Of a stretch of DNA of 64,000 nt, positions 56,238 to 63,933 are shown in pieces. The stretch lies in contig NZ_WNKS01000002.1 of NCBI RefSeq assembly GCF_009720655.1, forward strand, positions 352,091 through 416,090, in the 5' to 3' direction. Source of the DNA: Rhodoblastus acidophilus. Lineage in GTDB: Bacteria; Pseudomonadota; Alphaproteobacteria; Rhizobiales; Beijerinckiaceae. Every line of letters starts with the position of its first letter. Position 1 is the stretch's first letter. The translations under genes were made by a program, and so were the position numbers. The notes under the pieces were generated by a model. The model did not search any database, had not been told where the DNA came from, and saw only the letters and a list, made by a program, of their open reading frames with translations.

Positions 56238-57491
56238 TTATGCCCCTGCCCCCGTCGTCTGCGTTCCATCGTCCGGCAAGATGCTTCCGCCCTGGGTGAG
56301 CCTGACTTGGCCAAGCGGAATCCAGTTCGCGGGCATATGGTATTGGTCGCCCTCGGCGAGCGGCGGCTCATTCTCCCGGCGGCGCACGTCGTTCGGCGAG
56401 AACGCGCCGATTTCGCGGGCGATGCGGTAGGCTTTGAAACGGGCCTCGATGTCGCCGCGTAGAAGGCCGTTAAGATCGTGCTCGATGTAGTAGGAGCGCC
56501 GGCCGGCGTCGCTCAGCAGGCAACGCGCCAAAGCGCCCTCGATGCGGGCCGCAAGCGGTCCCAAGGCGTTCTGAACAAGCGCCTGGCCTTCGTGTTCTGA
56601 ATTCGAATAGGTCGCCTTGTCGGTTATGCCTACCGTTGTCGGAGGCAGGCCGAAAATCCGCGCGACATCTTCGTTGCCGAGTTTCCGGCTTTCCAGGAAT
56701 TGCGCATCGTTGGGGCTGAAGCTCAGTTGCTCGAACTTCGCGCCGCCGTCCAGGATCATGACGCGGCCCGCATTGCCGGCGCCCGCGAAGCGCCCGCTGA
56801 TCCCCTTCCGCAAATCTTCTTTCGCGGTGGGGTTAAGCTGGTTCGGATACATCAGCAACCCGCCGGGCTGAAGCTTGTTCTCCGTCAGCGCCTCGGCCGT
56901 TTCCGCGTGAGCCATGGCAAGATGCAAAGCGCCGTGCGCAATCTGGATCGGCGAAAGCCCGTACATGCCGTTCTTGGTGGGGCCTCGGACGTGAAGCATT
57001 TCTTCCTGCAACAGGACCCAAACGACGCCGTTGTAATCAGTGGCGCGGTAGCGCAGCCGTCCGCTGGCCAAGCGCTCAATCGCCACCATGCCGGGCGGGA
57101 ACGGGTAAAGGGCCGTCACCTGGCCGCGCGCGTTCCGCTCGATTCGGGCATAGCCGTTGCCCATCAGATCCAGGCTGCGGATCAGAAATTCGCGAAACTC
57201 GAACGCGGTCATGTTCGGGTTGGGCATACAATCGAGGATCTGGAAAAGCGGGTGATCGTCCGCGCGCTCGCGTCCGCCGTCCTTGGTGCGCCGGTAGAGG
57301 CAAAGGGGAACGCTCGCCAGCAGCTCGGAGCGCAACGAGACACAGCGCGCCGCGACAGACAGATTCGAGATAACGGCGTCTGGGTTGACGCCGGACGCGC
57401 CGGTCCCGCACATGCCCAAGAACGTATCAACGTAGGCGTCGCCGCCGCGAACACGCTGTTCCTTGCCTTTGCGCCGCGCCGCCTTGCCCAT
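56238..57491 (-). CDS. HK97-family phage portal protein
   Basis: 417 residues. Dodecameric portal through which DNA enters the capsid. HK97-family landmarks: LASVPLCLYRR, HPLFQILDCMPNPNMTAFEF, LLQEEMLHVRG, LSPIQIAHGALHLA, IFGLPPTTVG and TYSNSEHEGQALVQNALGP. The gene begins one base after the protease stop. In canonical HK97 clusters portal precedes protease and capsid; here it is downstream of both. Confidence 0.94.
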   Translation of the reverse strand: MGKAARRKGKEQRVRGGDAYVDTFLGMCGTGASGVNPDAVISNLSVAARCVSLRSELLASVPLCLYRRTKDGGRERADDHPLFQILDCMPNPNMTAFEFREFLIRSLDLMGNGYARIERNARGQVTALYPFPPGMVAIERLASGRLRYRATDYNGVVWVLLQEEMLHVRGPTKNGMYGLSPIQIAHGALHLAMAHAETAEALTENKLQPGGLLMYPNQLNPTAKEDLRKGISGRFAGAGNAGRVMILDGGAKFEQLSFSPNDAQFLESRKLGNEDVARIFGLPPTTVGITDKATYSNSEHEGQALVQNALGPLAARIEGALARCLLSDAGRRSYYIEHDLNGLLRGDIEARFKAYRIAREIGAFSPNDVRRRENEPPLAEGDQYHMPANWIPLGQVRLTQGGSILPDDGTQTTGAGA

Positions 57492-57492
57492 T

Positions 57493-58032
57493 TCAGCCCC
57501 GCAGAGTGTCGAGATAGCGGCGCGCGAGATTGCGCGTCACAAAGCCCGGCGCCAGAGCCGAGCGGGTTTGAACGATGGTTCCGTCGTAAGCCGGCCATGC
57601 GGACACGACGGAAATTTCGTGAAGGTTGACCTTGCGCAGCTCGCGCTTCTGCCCGGTCCATTCGTCTCCGTCGTCTTCGACATCGAAGCCGAAGGACATG
57701 CCGCCGATGTCGCCACGCTCAGCGAGCGCCAGCACGTCGCGCGCCGCCTGGGTGTCGGGGAGGTCAACAGAAAATTGCAGACCGCGCGCGTCTTCGCCCA
57801 GGCGAAGCGTCCCGCTTCGGGTTCGACCGAGAACGCGCGTCGGATCGTGGTCAACAAGCGCGAGAATGTCGCGCCCTGCTGCGAGCGAATCGGCGAAGGC
57901 GCCCTGGCGGATTGTCTCGACAAAATCGCCAATGCGCGCCTCGGCGCCGAAAGTCGCCGCATAGCCTTCCAGGCGGCGCGGATTGCCGCGCGCCGTCCGG
58001 ATTTCGAGGGGATAGGTGCGGCGCTCGATCAT
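57493..58032 (-). CDS. HK97-family prohead protease
   Basis: 179 residues. Herpesvirus-assemblin-like serine protease that matures the capsid. H62 in LVDHDPTRVLGRT and S113 in GDIGGMSFGF are the expected catalytic pair, with GYAATFG near the N-terminus. One base separates it from the capsid gene upstream and one from the portal gene downstream. Confidence 0.93.
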   Translation of the reverse strand: MIERRTYPLEIRTARGNPRRLEGYAATFGAEARIGDFVETIRQGAFADSLAAGRDILALVDHDPTRVLGRTRSGTLRLGEDARGLQFSVDLPDTQAARDVLALAERGDIGGMSFGFDVEDDGDEWTGQKRELRKVNLHEISVVSAWPAYDGTIVQTRSALAPGFVTRNLARRYLDTLRG

Positions 58033-58033
58033 G

Positions 58034-59287
58034 TCAGCCCGTCACCGCATCAACGATGGCCGCGAACGATTCGGGATGACGAACCGCAACGTCCGCGTCC
58101 AGGAAGGCATGGATCAGAACGCCGCCCTTGGAAGCAACGTCGGGATGGTAGGGGTTAACGAGCACATCGACGGCGGACCAGTACGCAATAAACAGGTCGG
58201 ACCAAGCGCCGTAGAGAATGGCGGAGAGATTCGTTCCGGTGCTTTTGGTGAGATTCGACGGGACCTGATTGGAGAAATCGAACGCCTCTCCCATGAAGAA
58301 CTGCGGAAGGCCGTAATATTTGCCCTGCGAATCCTTTATTTTCTGCGCAACCTTTTTCACCTTCATATTGGTGAGGAAAGAGGCGCGGGCGGTGACGTTG
58401 GCGATTTGCGGGAGCGCCGCAAGGTCCGCCATATCGTCCGGGGTCGGATAGTCGCCAGTCGCCCCGAGCGCGACCGTCTCCAGCCCGGAAAGCGACAAAA
58501 TGCCAGTCGGCTGATTCGTTCCGCCGCCCTTGATCGCCGCCGAGTCCAGCGCAGCCGCGAGCATGAACGAGAGATCGCCCCGGACGATGCCCTCGATTGC
58601 CGGATCGGCCTGAAGCATCAGCTTGCGGCTGAACTGGGTTTCGGCGGCGACGGTCTTGGGGCTCAGCGAAATGTCATCGAACGTCTGATCAGTGCGGTTC
58701 GGAGCGCCGTCTTCCGCGACCCAAGACGCGGAGGCCGAAGCGGTGAGGCGGGGAATCTTGATGTCGCCCATCAGTCCGCTGAGCACAGTCGCGCCGAGCA
58801 GTTCAGTCTTTAGCGCCGGGCGCAGGCGGTCGACGAACATTTCGGACAAGAGTTCGGTTTCGACCAGGCCGCCGGCCGATCCCGCCTTTTGCAGCGCGCG
58901 GCGCTCGCCGAGCAGGACGGAAACCGGAACCATAAGGCCGCGCGCCTCGCGCCCCTTGGACAGTTCCGAATGGCATTCCGCTTCGAGGCCGCTCAGCCGG
59001 CCGTTGAGCATTTCGCGCACGCCCTTGGCGATGGAATAGTTGCGCAGCTCGCGCGTCATCGGATCGCCGGAAACGGGGGAGCCCTCGGCGCGGCGCTCGA
59101 ATTCGGCGAAGGTTTCCGCTCGCTTGATGCGCTCTTCGAGATTGCTCGCCTCGGACTTCAGCGCGTCGAAGCGCGTCTTTTCCTGTTCGCTCAGGTCGCG
59201 CTTGGCGCCCTCGGCGGCTTCGATAAGGCCGCGCATTTCCGCGACCTTGAGGCAGTGCTGTTCCTTCAGTTCGAAGAGTTTACTCAT
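58034..59287 (-). CDS. HK97-fold major capsid protein
   Basis: 417 residues. A coiled-coil N-terminal delta domain of about 65 residues (EMRGLIEAAEGAKRDLSEQE), presumably removed by the prohead protease, precedes the capsid fold with SWVAEDGAPNRTDQTFDDIS, LMLQADPAIEGIVRGDLSF, AIKGGGTNQPTGIL and FIAYWSAVDVLVNPY. There is no separate scaffolding gene, as expected when the delta domain acts as scaffold. It lies 36 bases after the MerR-like regulator gene on the same strand. Confidence 0.94.
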   Translation of the reverse strand: MSKLFELKEQHCLKVAEMRGLIEAAEGAKRDLSEQEKTRFDALKSEASNLEERIKRAETFAEFERRAEGSPVSGDPMTRELRNYSIAKGVREMLNGRLSGLEAECHSELSKGREARGLMVPVSVLLGERRALQKAGSAGGLVETELLSEMFVDRLRPALKTELLGATVLSGLMGDIKIPRLTASASASWVAEDGAPNRTDQTFDDISLSPKTVAAETQFSRKLMLQADPAIEGIVRGDLSFMLAAALDSAAIKGGGTNQPTGILSLSGLETVALGATGDYPTPDDMADLAALPQIANVTARASFLTNMKVKKVAQKIKDSQGKYYGLPQFFMGEAFDFSNQVPSNLTKSTGTNLSAILYGAWSDLFIAYWSAVDVLVNPYHPDVASKGGVLIHAFLDADVAVRHPESFAAIVDAVTG

Positions 59288-59323
59288 GTTCCGTTCCTTT
59301 CATCCGTCAAAATATTACGTGGG

Positions 59324-59863
59324 TTAGACGTGATATTTGTTGAGAATTGAATTTGCGCGATCATGTACGGCGTCGAGATCGACAAGGAACGCAGAGTAGA
59401 ATTCCTTGTTTTCGCGTGAAAAGAGAGTGGTCACGGCATCTTCAAGGCGCTCGACGCTTGCTTCGATTCGGCCACCGCCTTTCGGAAAACGGACAACCAA
59501 AACAGTCTCACCGTCGCGGAACAGCTCGCCAGGGTCTCTCGCAGGAACAGATTCGTCAGTGAGTGCATCCTCGCTAGGATCATAAACGCCTTCGCCGATG
59601 TCCGTGAAGTTGAGGGCGGCCTGCGAGGCTTCTTTGACTGAGAGGTTGTTGCGTACCAGTTCCGCCGTCAAAACAACGTTCAGAGCCCGACGAAGTGTGA
59701 ATTGACGAGTGCGACCGACGCCGGGTGAGAAGCGGTCGGGCGTGCCGTGAATGAGCGCCAGATCGCCGCGCTTGACCCATGTGCGAAGGGTTTCAACCGG
59801 AATTCCGGCGGCGTTGGCGACGTCAGCGGTTGAAAATTTTGGGATATCGAGTGGAGCGTTCAT
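59324..59863 (-). CDS. MerR-like helix-turn-helix regulator of the element
   Basis: 179 residues from ATG 59863. The N-terminal winged helix, FSTADVANAAGIPVETLRTW then VKRGDLALIH, resembles MerR/AlpA DNA-binding domains; the remainder (SVKEASQAALNFTDIGEGVY, GETVLVVRFPKGGGRIEASV) is not recognised. It is the first gene behind the promoter with twin operators and precedes capsid, protease, portal, excisionase and integrase. Autoregulation and control of the capsid genes are inferred from position. Confidence 0.75.
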   Translation of the reverse strand: MNAPLDIPKFSTADVANAAGIPVETLRTWVKRGDLALIHGTPDRFSPGVGRTRQFTLRRALNVVLTAELVRNNLSVKEASQAALNFTDIGEGVYDPSEDALTDESVPARDPGELFRDGETVLVVRFPKGGGRIEASVERLEDAVTTLFSRENKEFYSAFLVDLDAVHDRANSILNKYHV

Positions 59864-59876
59864 AGCGCGTCTTTCT

Positions 59877-59944
59877 ATGTGGTCCGTGCGAACCACATTA
59901 GAGCCATTCGCATGAATCGTCAATGTGGTTCGTGCGAACCGCTC
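59877..59944 (-). promoter_or_regulatory. Promoter with two matching operators before the capsid operon
   Basis: On the minus strand TTGACG (59923-59918) and TAATGT (59900-59895) are exactly 17 bases apart. Two inverted-repeat sites cover it. The site at 59877-59898 has arms ATGTGGT/ACCACAT and overlaps the -10 and start. The site at 59923-59944 contains GGTTCGTGCGAACC and touches the -35. Both share ATGTGGT, then CGTGCGAACC, differ at few positions and lie 46 bases apart in the same orientation. This is the layout of a repressed promoter. Confidence 0.75.
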
Positions 59945-59962
59945 AATGGTGACACTTGGCGA

Positions 59963-60640
59963 TTATGAGGAGATGGATGATGTGGAAAACGCCCGGCCGG
60001 CTGGATCGGCGAGCGCCAAGACGCCGCGCGCGATGTCCAACGCTAGGCGCGCGTCGGTCCCGCCGCCGAAATCGCCTACTATCGGTTCATCCTCGAGGTC
60101 GCCGTCGTTGAGACAAGCGAGCGCGCGTGCCTTGACTGCAAGGCCAGTGATTGAAGTTGCAGGTTCCTGCGCGATAGCGCGGGCTGCATCATAAATAGGT
60201 TGGAAATCGGCGTCGTCAGCCGTTCCGTCCGCTTCCCTAGCCTTATGAGCAGAAAATGCCGCTTCAAGATCAACTGCCAAGCGTAGAAGTTTGCAATCGG
60301 CTTGCGTCTCGTCGTTGGCTGTCAACAAGTCTCGCAACATCGAATTGAGCAATCTATCGTAAGTAGTTTCTTCGGACATTGAGCCGAGACCGCCGCAGCA
60401 CCAAGCAAGGGTCTCGGCCTTAATCTTGATTCCAACCATAGTTGTAGCTCGAAAAGCGAAGATTTGCTCTGCCAGCTCTAAACAAGGCTTCCACAAGAGA
60501 GAGAATTCGTTATCTGGCATGTGCTCTGGCGCGGCTGCGGTCGCGACACGCTCTTTTTTCCATTCGTTTTTGAATTCCGTGCCGAGGCGAATCAGTTCCG
60601 CGTCATCGGACACGGAGAAGCAGGGGGCGTCAGTGGTCAT
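59963..60640 (-). CDS. Hypothetical element protein with internal duplication
   Basis: 225 residues from ATG 60640. No family name is assigned. Residues about 13-80 and 115-177 align with each other: LIRLGTEFKNEW...ATTMVGIKIKAETLAW against LLRLAVDLEAAF...ATSITGLAVKARALACL. The repeated VGIKIKA/TGLAVKARA motif is one I have seen in mobile-element proteins of Rhizobiales without a known role. It is divergent from the Xre-like gene, with candidate operators in the 71-base gap. Confidence 0.72.
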   Translation of the reverse strand: MTTDAPCFSVSDDAELIRLGTEFKNEWKKERVATAAAPEHMPDNEFSLLWKPCLELAEQIFAFRATTMVGIKIKAETLAWCCGGLGSMSEETTYDRLLNSMLRDLLTANDETQADCKLLRLAVDLEAAFSAHKAREADGTADDADFQPIYDAARAIAQEPATSITGLAVKARALACLNDGDLEDEPIVGDFGGGTDARLALDIARGVLALADPAGRAFSTSSISS

Positions 60641-60660
60641 AGCAATCCTCGTGTGATAAG

Positions 60661-60727
60661 TTGTGCAAATCGCACAATATGGTGACAAATGCACTATATG
60701 GAATTTCAACAATGGTGACAAGCGCAC
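60661..60727. promoter_or_regulatory. Operator-like repeats between divergent genes
   Basis: TTGTGC-AAATC-GCACAA (60661-60677) is a perfect inverted repeat. ATGGTGACAAATGCAC (60679-60694) recurs as ATGGTGACAAGCGCAC (60712-60727), 14 of 16 identical and 33 bases apart; the second copy contains the start codon of the Xre-like gene. All three sites share a GCAC half-site, which suggests binding by the Xre-like protein. Confidence 0.55.
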
Positions 60728-60954
60728 AAATTCGAGCCGCGCGAGGGCTGCTCAATTGGACCGTGCGCGACTTGGCCGAACGGGCGGGGGTTCACCGAAA
60801 TACCGTGACCCGAGCTGAAACGGACGCGACGGGTCCCGGTCATGCAACCTCAGCGATTTGCACTACTCTCGAAGCGGCCGGCGTCGAATTCATTCCCGAA
60901 AACGGCGGCGGCGCCGGCGTGCGTCTGCGGAAGTCCTCGGCGACGGTTACATAA
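60712..60954 (+). CDS. Xre-family helix-turn-helix regulator
   Basis: 80 residues from ATG 60712. A Cro/CI-type helix-turn-helix covers most of the protein: IRAARGLLNWTVRDLAERAG then VHRNTVTRAETD, followed by ICTTLEAAGVEFIPENGGGA, a very common short Xre form. It is the only plus-strand gene of the element and its last 8 bases overlap the convergent terminase gene. A role as the element's repressor is likely from its divergent position. Confidence 0.88.
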   Translation: MVTSAQIRAARGLLNWTVRDLAERAGVHRNTVTRAETDATGPGHATSAICTTLEAAGVEFIPENGGGAGVRLRKSSATVT

Positions 60955-62605
60955 ACTCAATCGTGGGAGTCCAGGCCGCTTCCTTGCCGTGCCTGGCGGC
61001 GACGGTCAGCGCCATGGCGAGCGCCACCAGGCCGTCAATTCGGCCGCGCGACCTTGCCTTGTCCAGTTTGCGATTGCCGGCCGGATCGGCCGTGACGACA
61101 GCGTTGCAGGCGCACCAGGTCAAGAGCGGGTGGCCGCCATGCCGAAGCCGGCGCTCAACCACCAGGCGTTCAAGAGTGTCCACGGCCGGCGCCATGTCCT
61201 TGAAGCCCTGACCTATAGCTTCGAGTTCGACATCGGAGCCCGTCTCCGAGAGCGCCCGCTTGAAATCGTCGATGCGCCAGCGGTCGAAACCGATCATGCG
61301 CAGATCATAGACGCTCGCCAACTCGGCGACTTTCGCCGCGATGAACGCCGGATCAATCGTGCGGCCTGGCGTCGTCAGCAAATAGCCGCTCAGCTTCCAG
61401 GACAGATAAGGAACCTTGTCCTCGTCCTCTCGCTCGCGCAGGCCATCGGCCGGAAGCCACATGAGCGGCAGAACGTCGAAGCTCCCCTGATCGTCGGGAA
61501 ACACCAACACCATAGCGGTGAGATCGCGAACGCTCGATAAGTCGAGTCCGCCAAAGCATTGGCGACCGCGCAGGCTTTCGAGGTCAAGCTCTCCCTTGTT
61601 CGCCATCCACTCGGAGGCGGTCAAGAAGTGCTTTTCCGCGCTCACGCGCTGGTTCAGGATCAGATTTCGGAAAGCGGGTTCCTTGGCCGGCATTCGGCGG
61701 GCCTGTTCAGCCTGGCGGCGCACTTCGTCCAATGACAGAAAGTCGCCGAGCGCCGGATTGGCTTTCTGCCAGCTTTCCTCTGACCAAGGATCGTCGGACG
61801 GCGTGGCGGCATAGAAAAACAGCTTGAAGCTGGGATCATCGACCGCGCCGGCTTCCACCTTCAGCCCGTAGTCAATCAGCTCGGAAAGCGGTGCGGTGTC
61901 GCTTGGCGCCTGCGTCGAGATGACCATTAGAAGCGGGCTTTCGCGCGCGCCCATGGCCGTGTCGAGGGCGTCGTAAAGGTCGCGCGCCTCTGCCTGGCCA
62001 AGCTCGTCATAGATCACGAACGACGGCGACAGCCCCATCTTGGTCTTTGCGTCGGCGGAAAGCGCCGCATATATCGAGCCAGTCTCAAAGTCTTCGAGCT
62101 GTTTCGTAAACCGGGTGATGTTTATGCGCTGGCTCAGGATCGAATGCTTTTCGATCATCGCCACCATTTCGTGGAAAATTTTCGCCGCCTGAAATCTGTC
62201 ATTCGCGGCGGAATAGACTTCGCCGCGTTGCTCAGCTTCCGAGCCTGCGAGGTGGCAAAGGGCGAGCGCAGCGGCGAGCGCGGTTTTGCCGTTTTTGCGT
62301 CCAAGCGACATAACGGCAGTGCGGACAGGTCGCGCGCCGTCCGCGTCCGTCGCGTAAATCTCCCGGATGATCGCCTTTTGCCAGTCACGAAGCACGAGCT
62401 GCCGCCCGGCATGCCGGCCGGCGGTGATGCTGAGACTTTCAACGAAGGCGATGACGCGCTCGGCGCGTGAAAGGGTTTCGTCGTCCCAGGGCGCGGGCTG
62501 CGGCTTGCTGGCCTTCGAGGTCGAGCCGAAAAGATCAGGCGAGTCCGTCTCGTCCTTGCGGAAAACGAGTTTGAGCGGCTTCGCGCCCGGTCCCCTCAAG
62601 CCCAT
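60947..62605 (-). CDS. Phage terminase large subunit
   Basis: 552 residues. DNA-packaging motor. Walker A is VMSLGRKNGKTAL (about 98-110) and Walker B FVIYDELGQ (about 196-204). The C-terminal nuclease has GGLDLSSVRDLTAM, MIGFDRWRIDDFKR and the final Asp in GRIDGLVALAMAL. The family is the HK97-type TerL. No small subunit is evident next to it, although an HNH endonuclease, which often accompanies TerL, lies 34 bases upstream. Confidence 0.94.
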   Translation of the reverse strand: MGLRGPGAKPLKLVFRKDETDSPDLFGSTSKASKPQPAPWDDETLSRAERVIAFVESLSITAGRHAGRQLVLRDWQKAIIREIYATDADGARPVRTAVMSLGRKNGKTALAAALALCHLAGSEAEQRGEVYSAANDRFQAAKIFHEMVAMIEKHSILSQRINITRFTKQLEDFETGSIYAALSADAKTKMGLSPSFVIYDELGQAEARDLYDALDTAMGARESPLLMVISTQAPSDTAPLSELIDYGLKVEAGAVDDPSFKLFFYAATPSDDPWSEESWQKANPALGDFLSLDEVRRQAEQARRMPAKEPAFRNLILNQRVSAEKHFLTASEWMANKGELDLESLRGRQCFGGLDLSSVRDLTAMVLVFPDDQGSFDVLPLMWLPADGLREREDEDKVPYLSWKLSGYLLTTPGRTIDPAFIAAKVAELASVYDLRMIGFDRWRIDDFKRALSETGSDVELEAIGQGFKDMAPAVDTLERLVVERRLRHGGHPLLTWCACNAVVTADPAGNRKLDKARSRGRIDGLVALAMALTVAARHGKEAAWTPTIEFM

Positions 62606-62639
62606 TTTTCACCTTTTTTGCTGAAATTTCAAAACTTAA

Positions 62640-63026
62640 CTAAGTATTCGCCAAGGTCCCAAGCCGGTCCTCGGAGGGTGTCCGGTCGTCCTGAGAGGGG
62701 GTATATCCCCCAAGGGCCGGATGATCGGGATCAATCGGCAAGCCGCTGAGGTCACAGCCCTTGAAGGCAAGGCCGCGCCGTTTGCCGAAGGCGTGCGGGT
62801 TGTCCAGCGCGTTCGTCTTGGTCGCGTGACAGCTCGGGCACATGCTCATGAGTCCGCTCAGGTCCGGGAAGGGTTCGCCGCCGCTCGCAATGGCTTGCCT
62901 GTGATCCACGACGGTAGCGACAATGACGTTGCCACGGCGCGAGCACGGTTCGCAGAGCGGATCGGCTGCGAGCTTCGCCGACCGCAAGCGGCGCCATGCC
63001 GCTGTGCTGTAGGGCCAGTCAGCCAT
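62640..63026 (-). CDS. HNH endonuclease of phage type
   Basis: 128 residues from ATG 63026. Start and centre match phage packaging-associated HNH nucleases: YSTAAWRRLRSAKLAADP, zinc cysteines C25/C28 (CEPC) and C63/C66 (CPSC), catalytic His in VVDHRQAIASGG, and CHATKTNALDN. Such nucleases cooperate with TerL at cos-type packaging sites. Its start overlaps the end of the broken helix-turn-helix gene by 8 bases. Confidence 0.9.
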   Translation of the reverse strand: MADWPYSTAAWRRLRSAKLAADPLCEPCSRRGNVIVATVVDHRQAIASGGEPFPDLSGLMSMCPSCHATKTNALDNPHAFGKRRGLAFKGCDLSGLPIDPDHPALGGYTPSQDDRTPSEDRLGTLANT

Positions 63027-63933
63027 GACACGCCGCCTTGTCGACGTAGCGGACGGTCGCCGGGGGAAGGGAGATCGGCGGCAACTTGGTTGGCGCGTAC
63101 CATCCTTCTTCGCCGTGCTCGGCGGAACGGATCGACGGAAAAGGCTTGCCGTTGTAATTCGTCCACCGTTCCCATTCCGCCGAGCCCTTCGTAATCCAGA
63201 CCTTAACCGGCTGCGAAGCAGATTTAACGTTGCCTTCGGTTGCTTTCTTCGCGCTCTCCCAGCCTTTTTGCCGAAGCCACGCATGCGCCTTCATCGACTG
63301 CCTCTTGGCCCTGCGGCATTCAGCTCGATGGTTTCCGGCATACTTGATCGCCGACCGCCGGTCCTCAGCCGACAACGACGAGAACGCCTTGCGGGCCGGT
63401 TCAAGCGCTTCGGTTGCGTCGAACTGCCAAGCGCTCTCGAATTCTTCGAAGGCGGGGCCGATTTCAGCAGGTGCGACTTCGAGAGGATTTAGGAGAGTAT
63501 CTGTTTTTGTATCTTCTTATTTCTTATTAATAAGAGAGCTGGCTTTTCCGGCAGTCGGTTTCTCCGACAGCCGGTTTTCCCGGCTCTCGGCTCCGAGAGC
63601 CGGGTTTTCAGGTTCTCGGTTACATTTGTCGATATTCGGCCTACTGGCGACGATGTATTCTTTGCCGAACGCACGTCCGGTCGCAGTGTCTCGGATCGGT
63701 TGAAGACGCGCATAGCCCGCTTCGCGAAGCTCTCTCATGATCCGTTGAAACTGTTCCTTGCCAATCCCCCATTGGTGGCGCAGTTGCTCGGGACGGACCT
63801 GCCAGTCGGGTGGCCGGTGTAGGAGATGCGTTAGCAATCCGAGAGCTTCGAGCGACAAACGATTGTCGTTTGCCGTTTCGTTCGGGATGATGACGAATTG
63901 TGATTTCTCGGCCTGACGCCTAATTCTACTGAG
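63019..63933 (-). pseudogene. Broken helix-turn-helix (replication-like) element gene
   Basis: One frame carries both an N-terminal part (QFVIIPNETANDNRLSLEAL and LTHLLHRPPDWQVRPEQLRH) and a C-terminal part (FEEFESAWQFDATEALEPAR... then KVWITKGSAEWERW and GWYAPTKLPPI). They are split by TAA at 63519-63517 after LINKK. Together they match a long winged-helix protein common in Rhizobiales prophages and thought to act in replication or regulation. Homologous sequence begins upstream of the first usable start (TTG 63858), but no ATG, GTG or TTG lies between it and a TGA at 63936-63934. The frame therefore has both a lost start and an internal stop. Confidence 0.7.
63548..63604. repeat. Two adjacent hairpins in the broken helix-turn-helix gene
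   Basis: CCGGCAGTCGG/CCGACAGCCGG (63548-63574, one mismatch, 5-base loop) is followed 4 bases later by CCCGGCTCTCGG/CCGAGAGCCGGG (63579-63604, perfect 12-base arms, 2-base gap). They encode a Pro/Glu/Asn-rich repetitive stretch (ENPALGAESRENRLSEKP) of the pseudogene on the minus strand. Confidence 0.7.
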
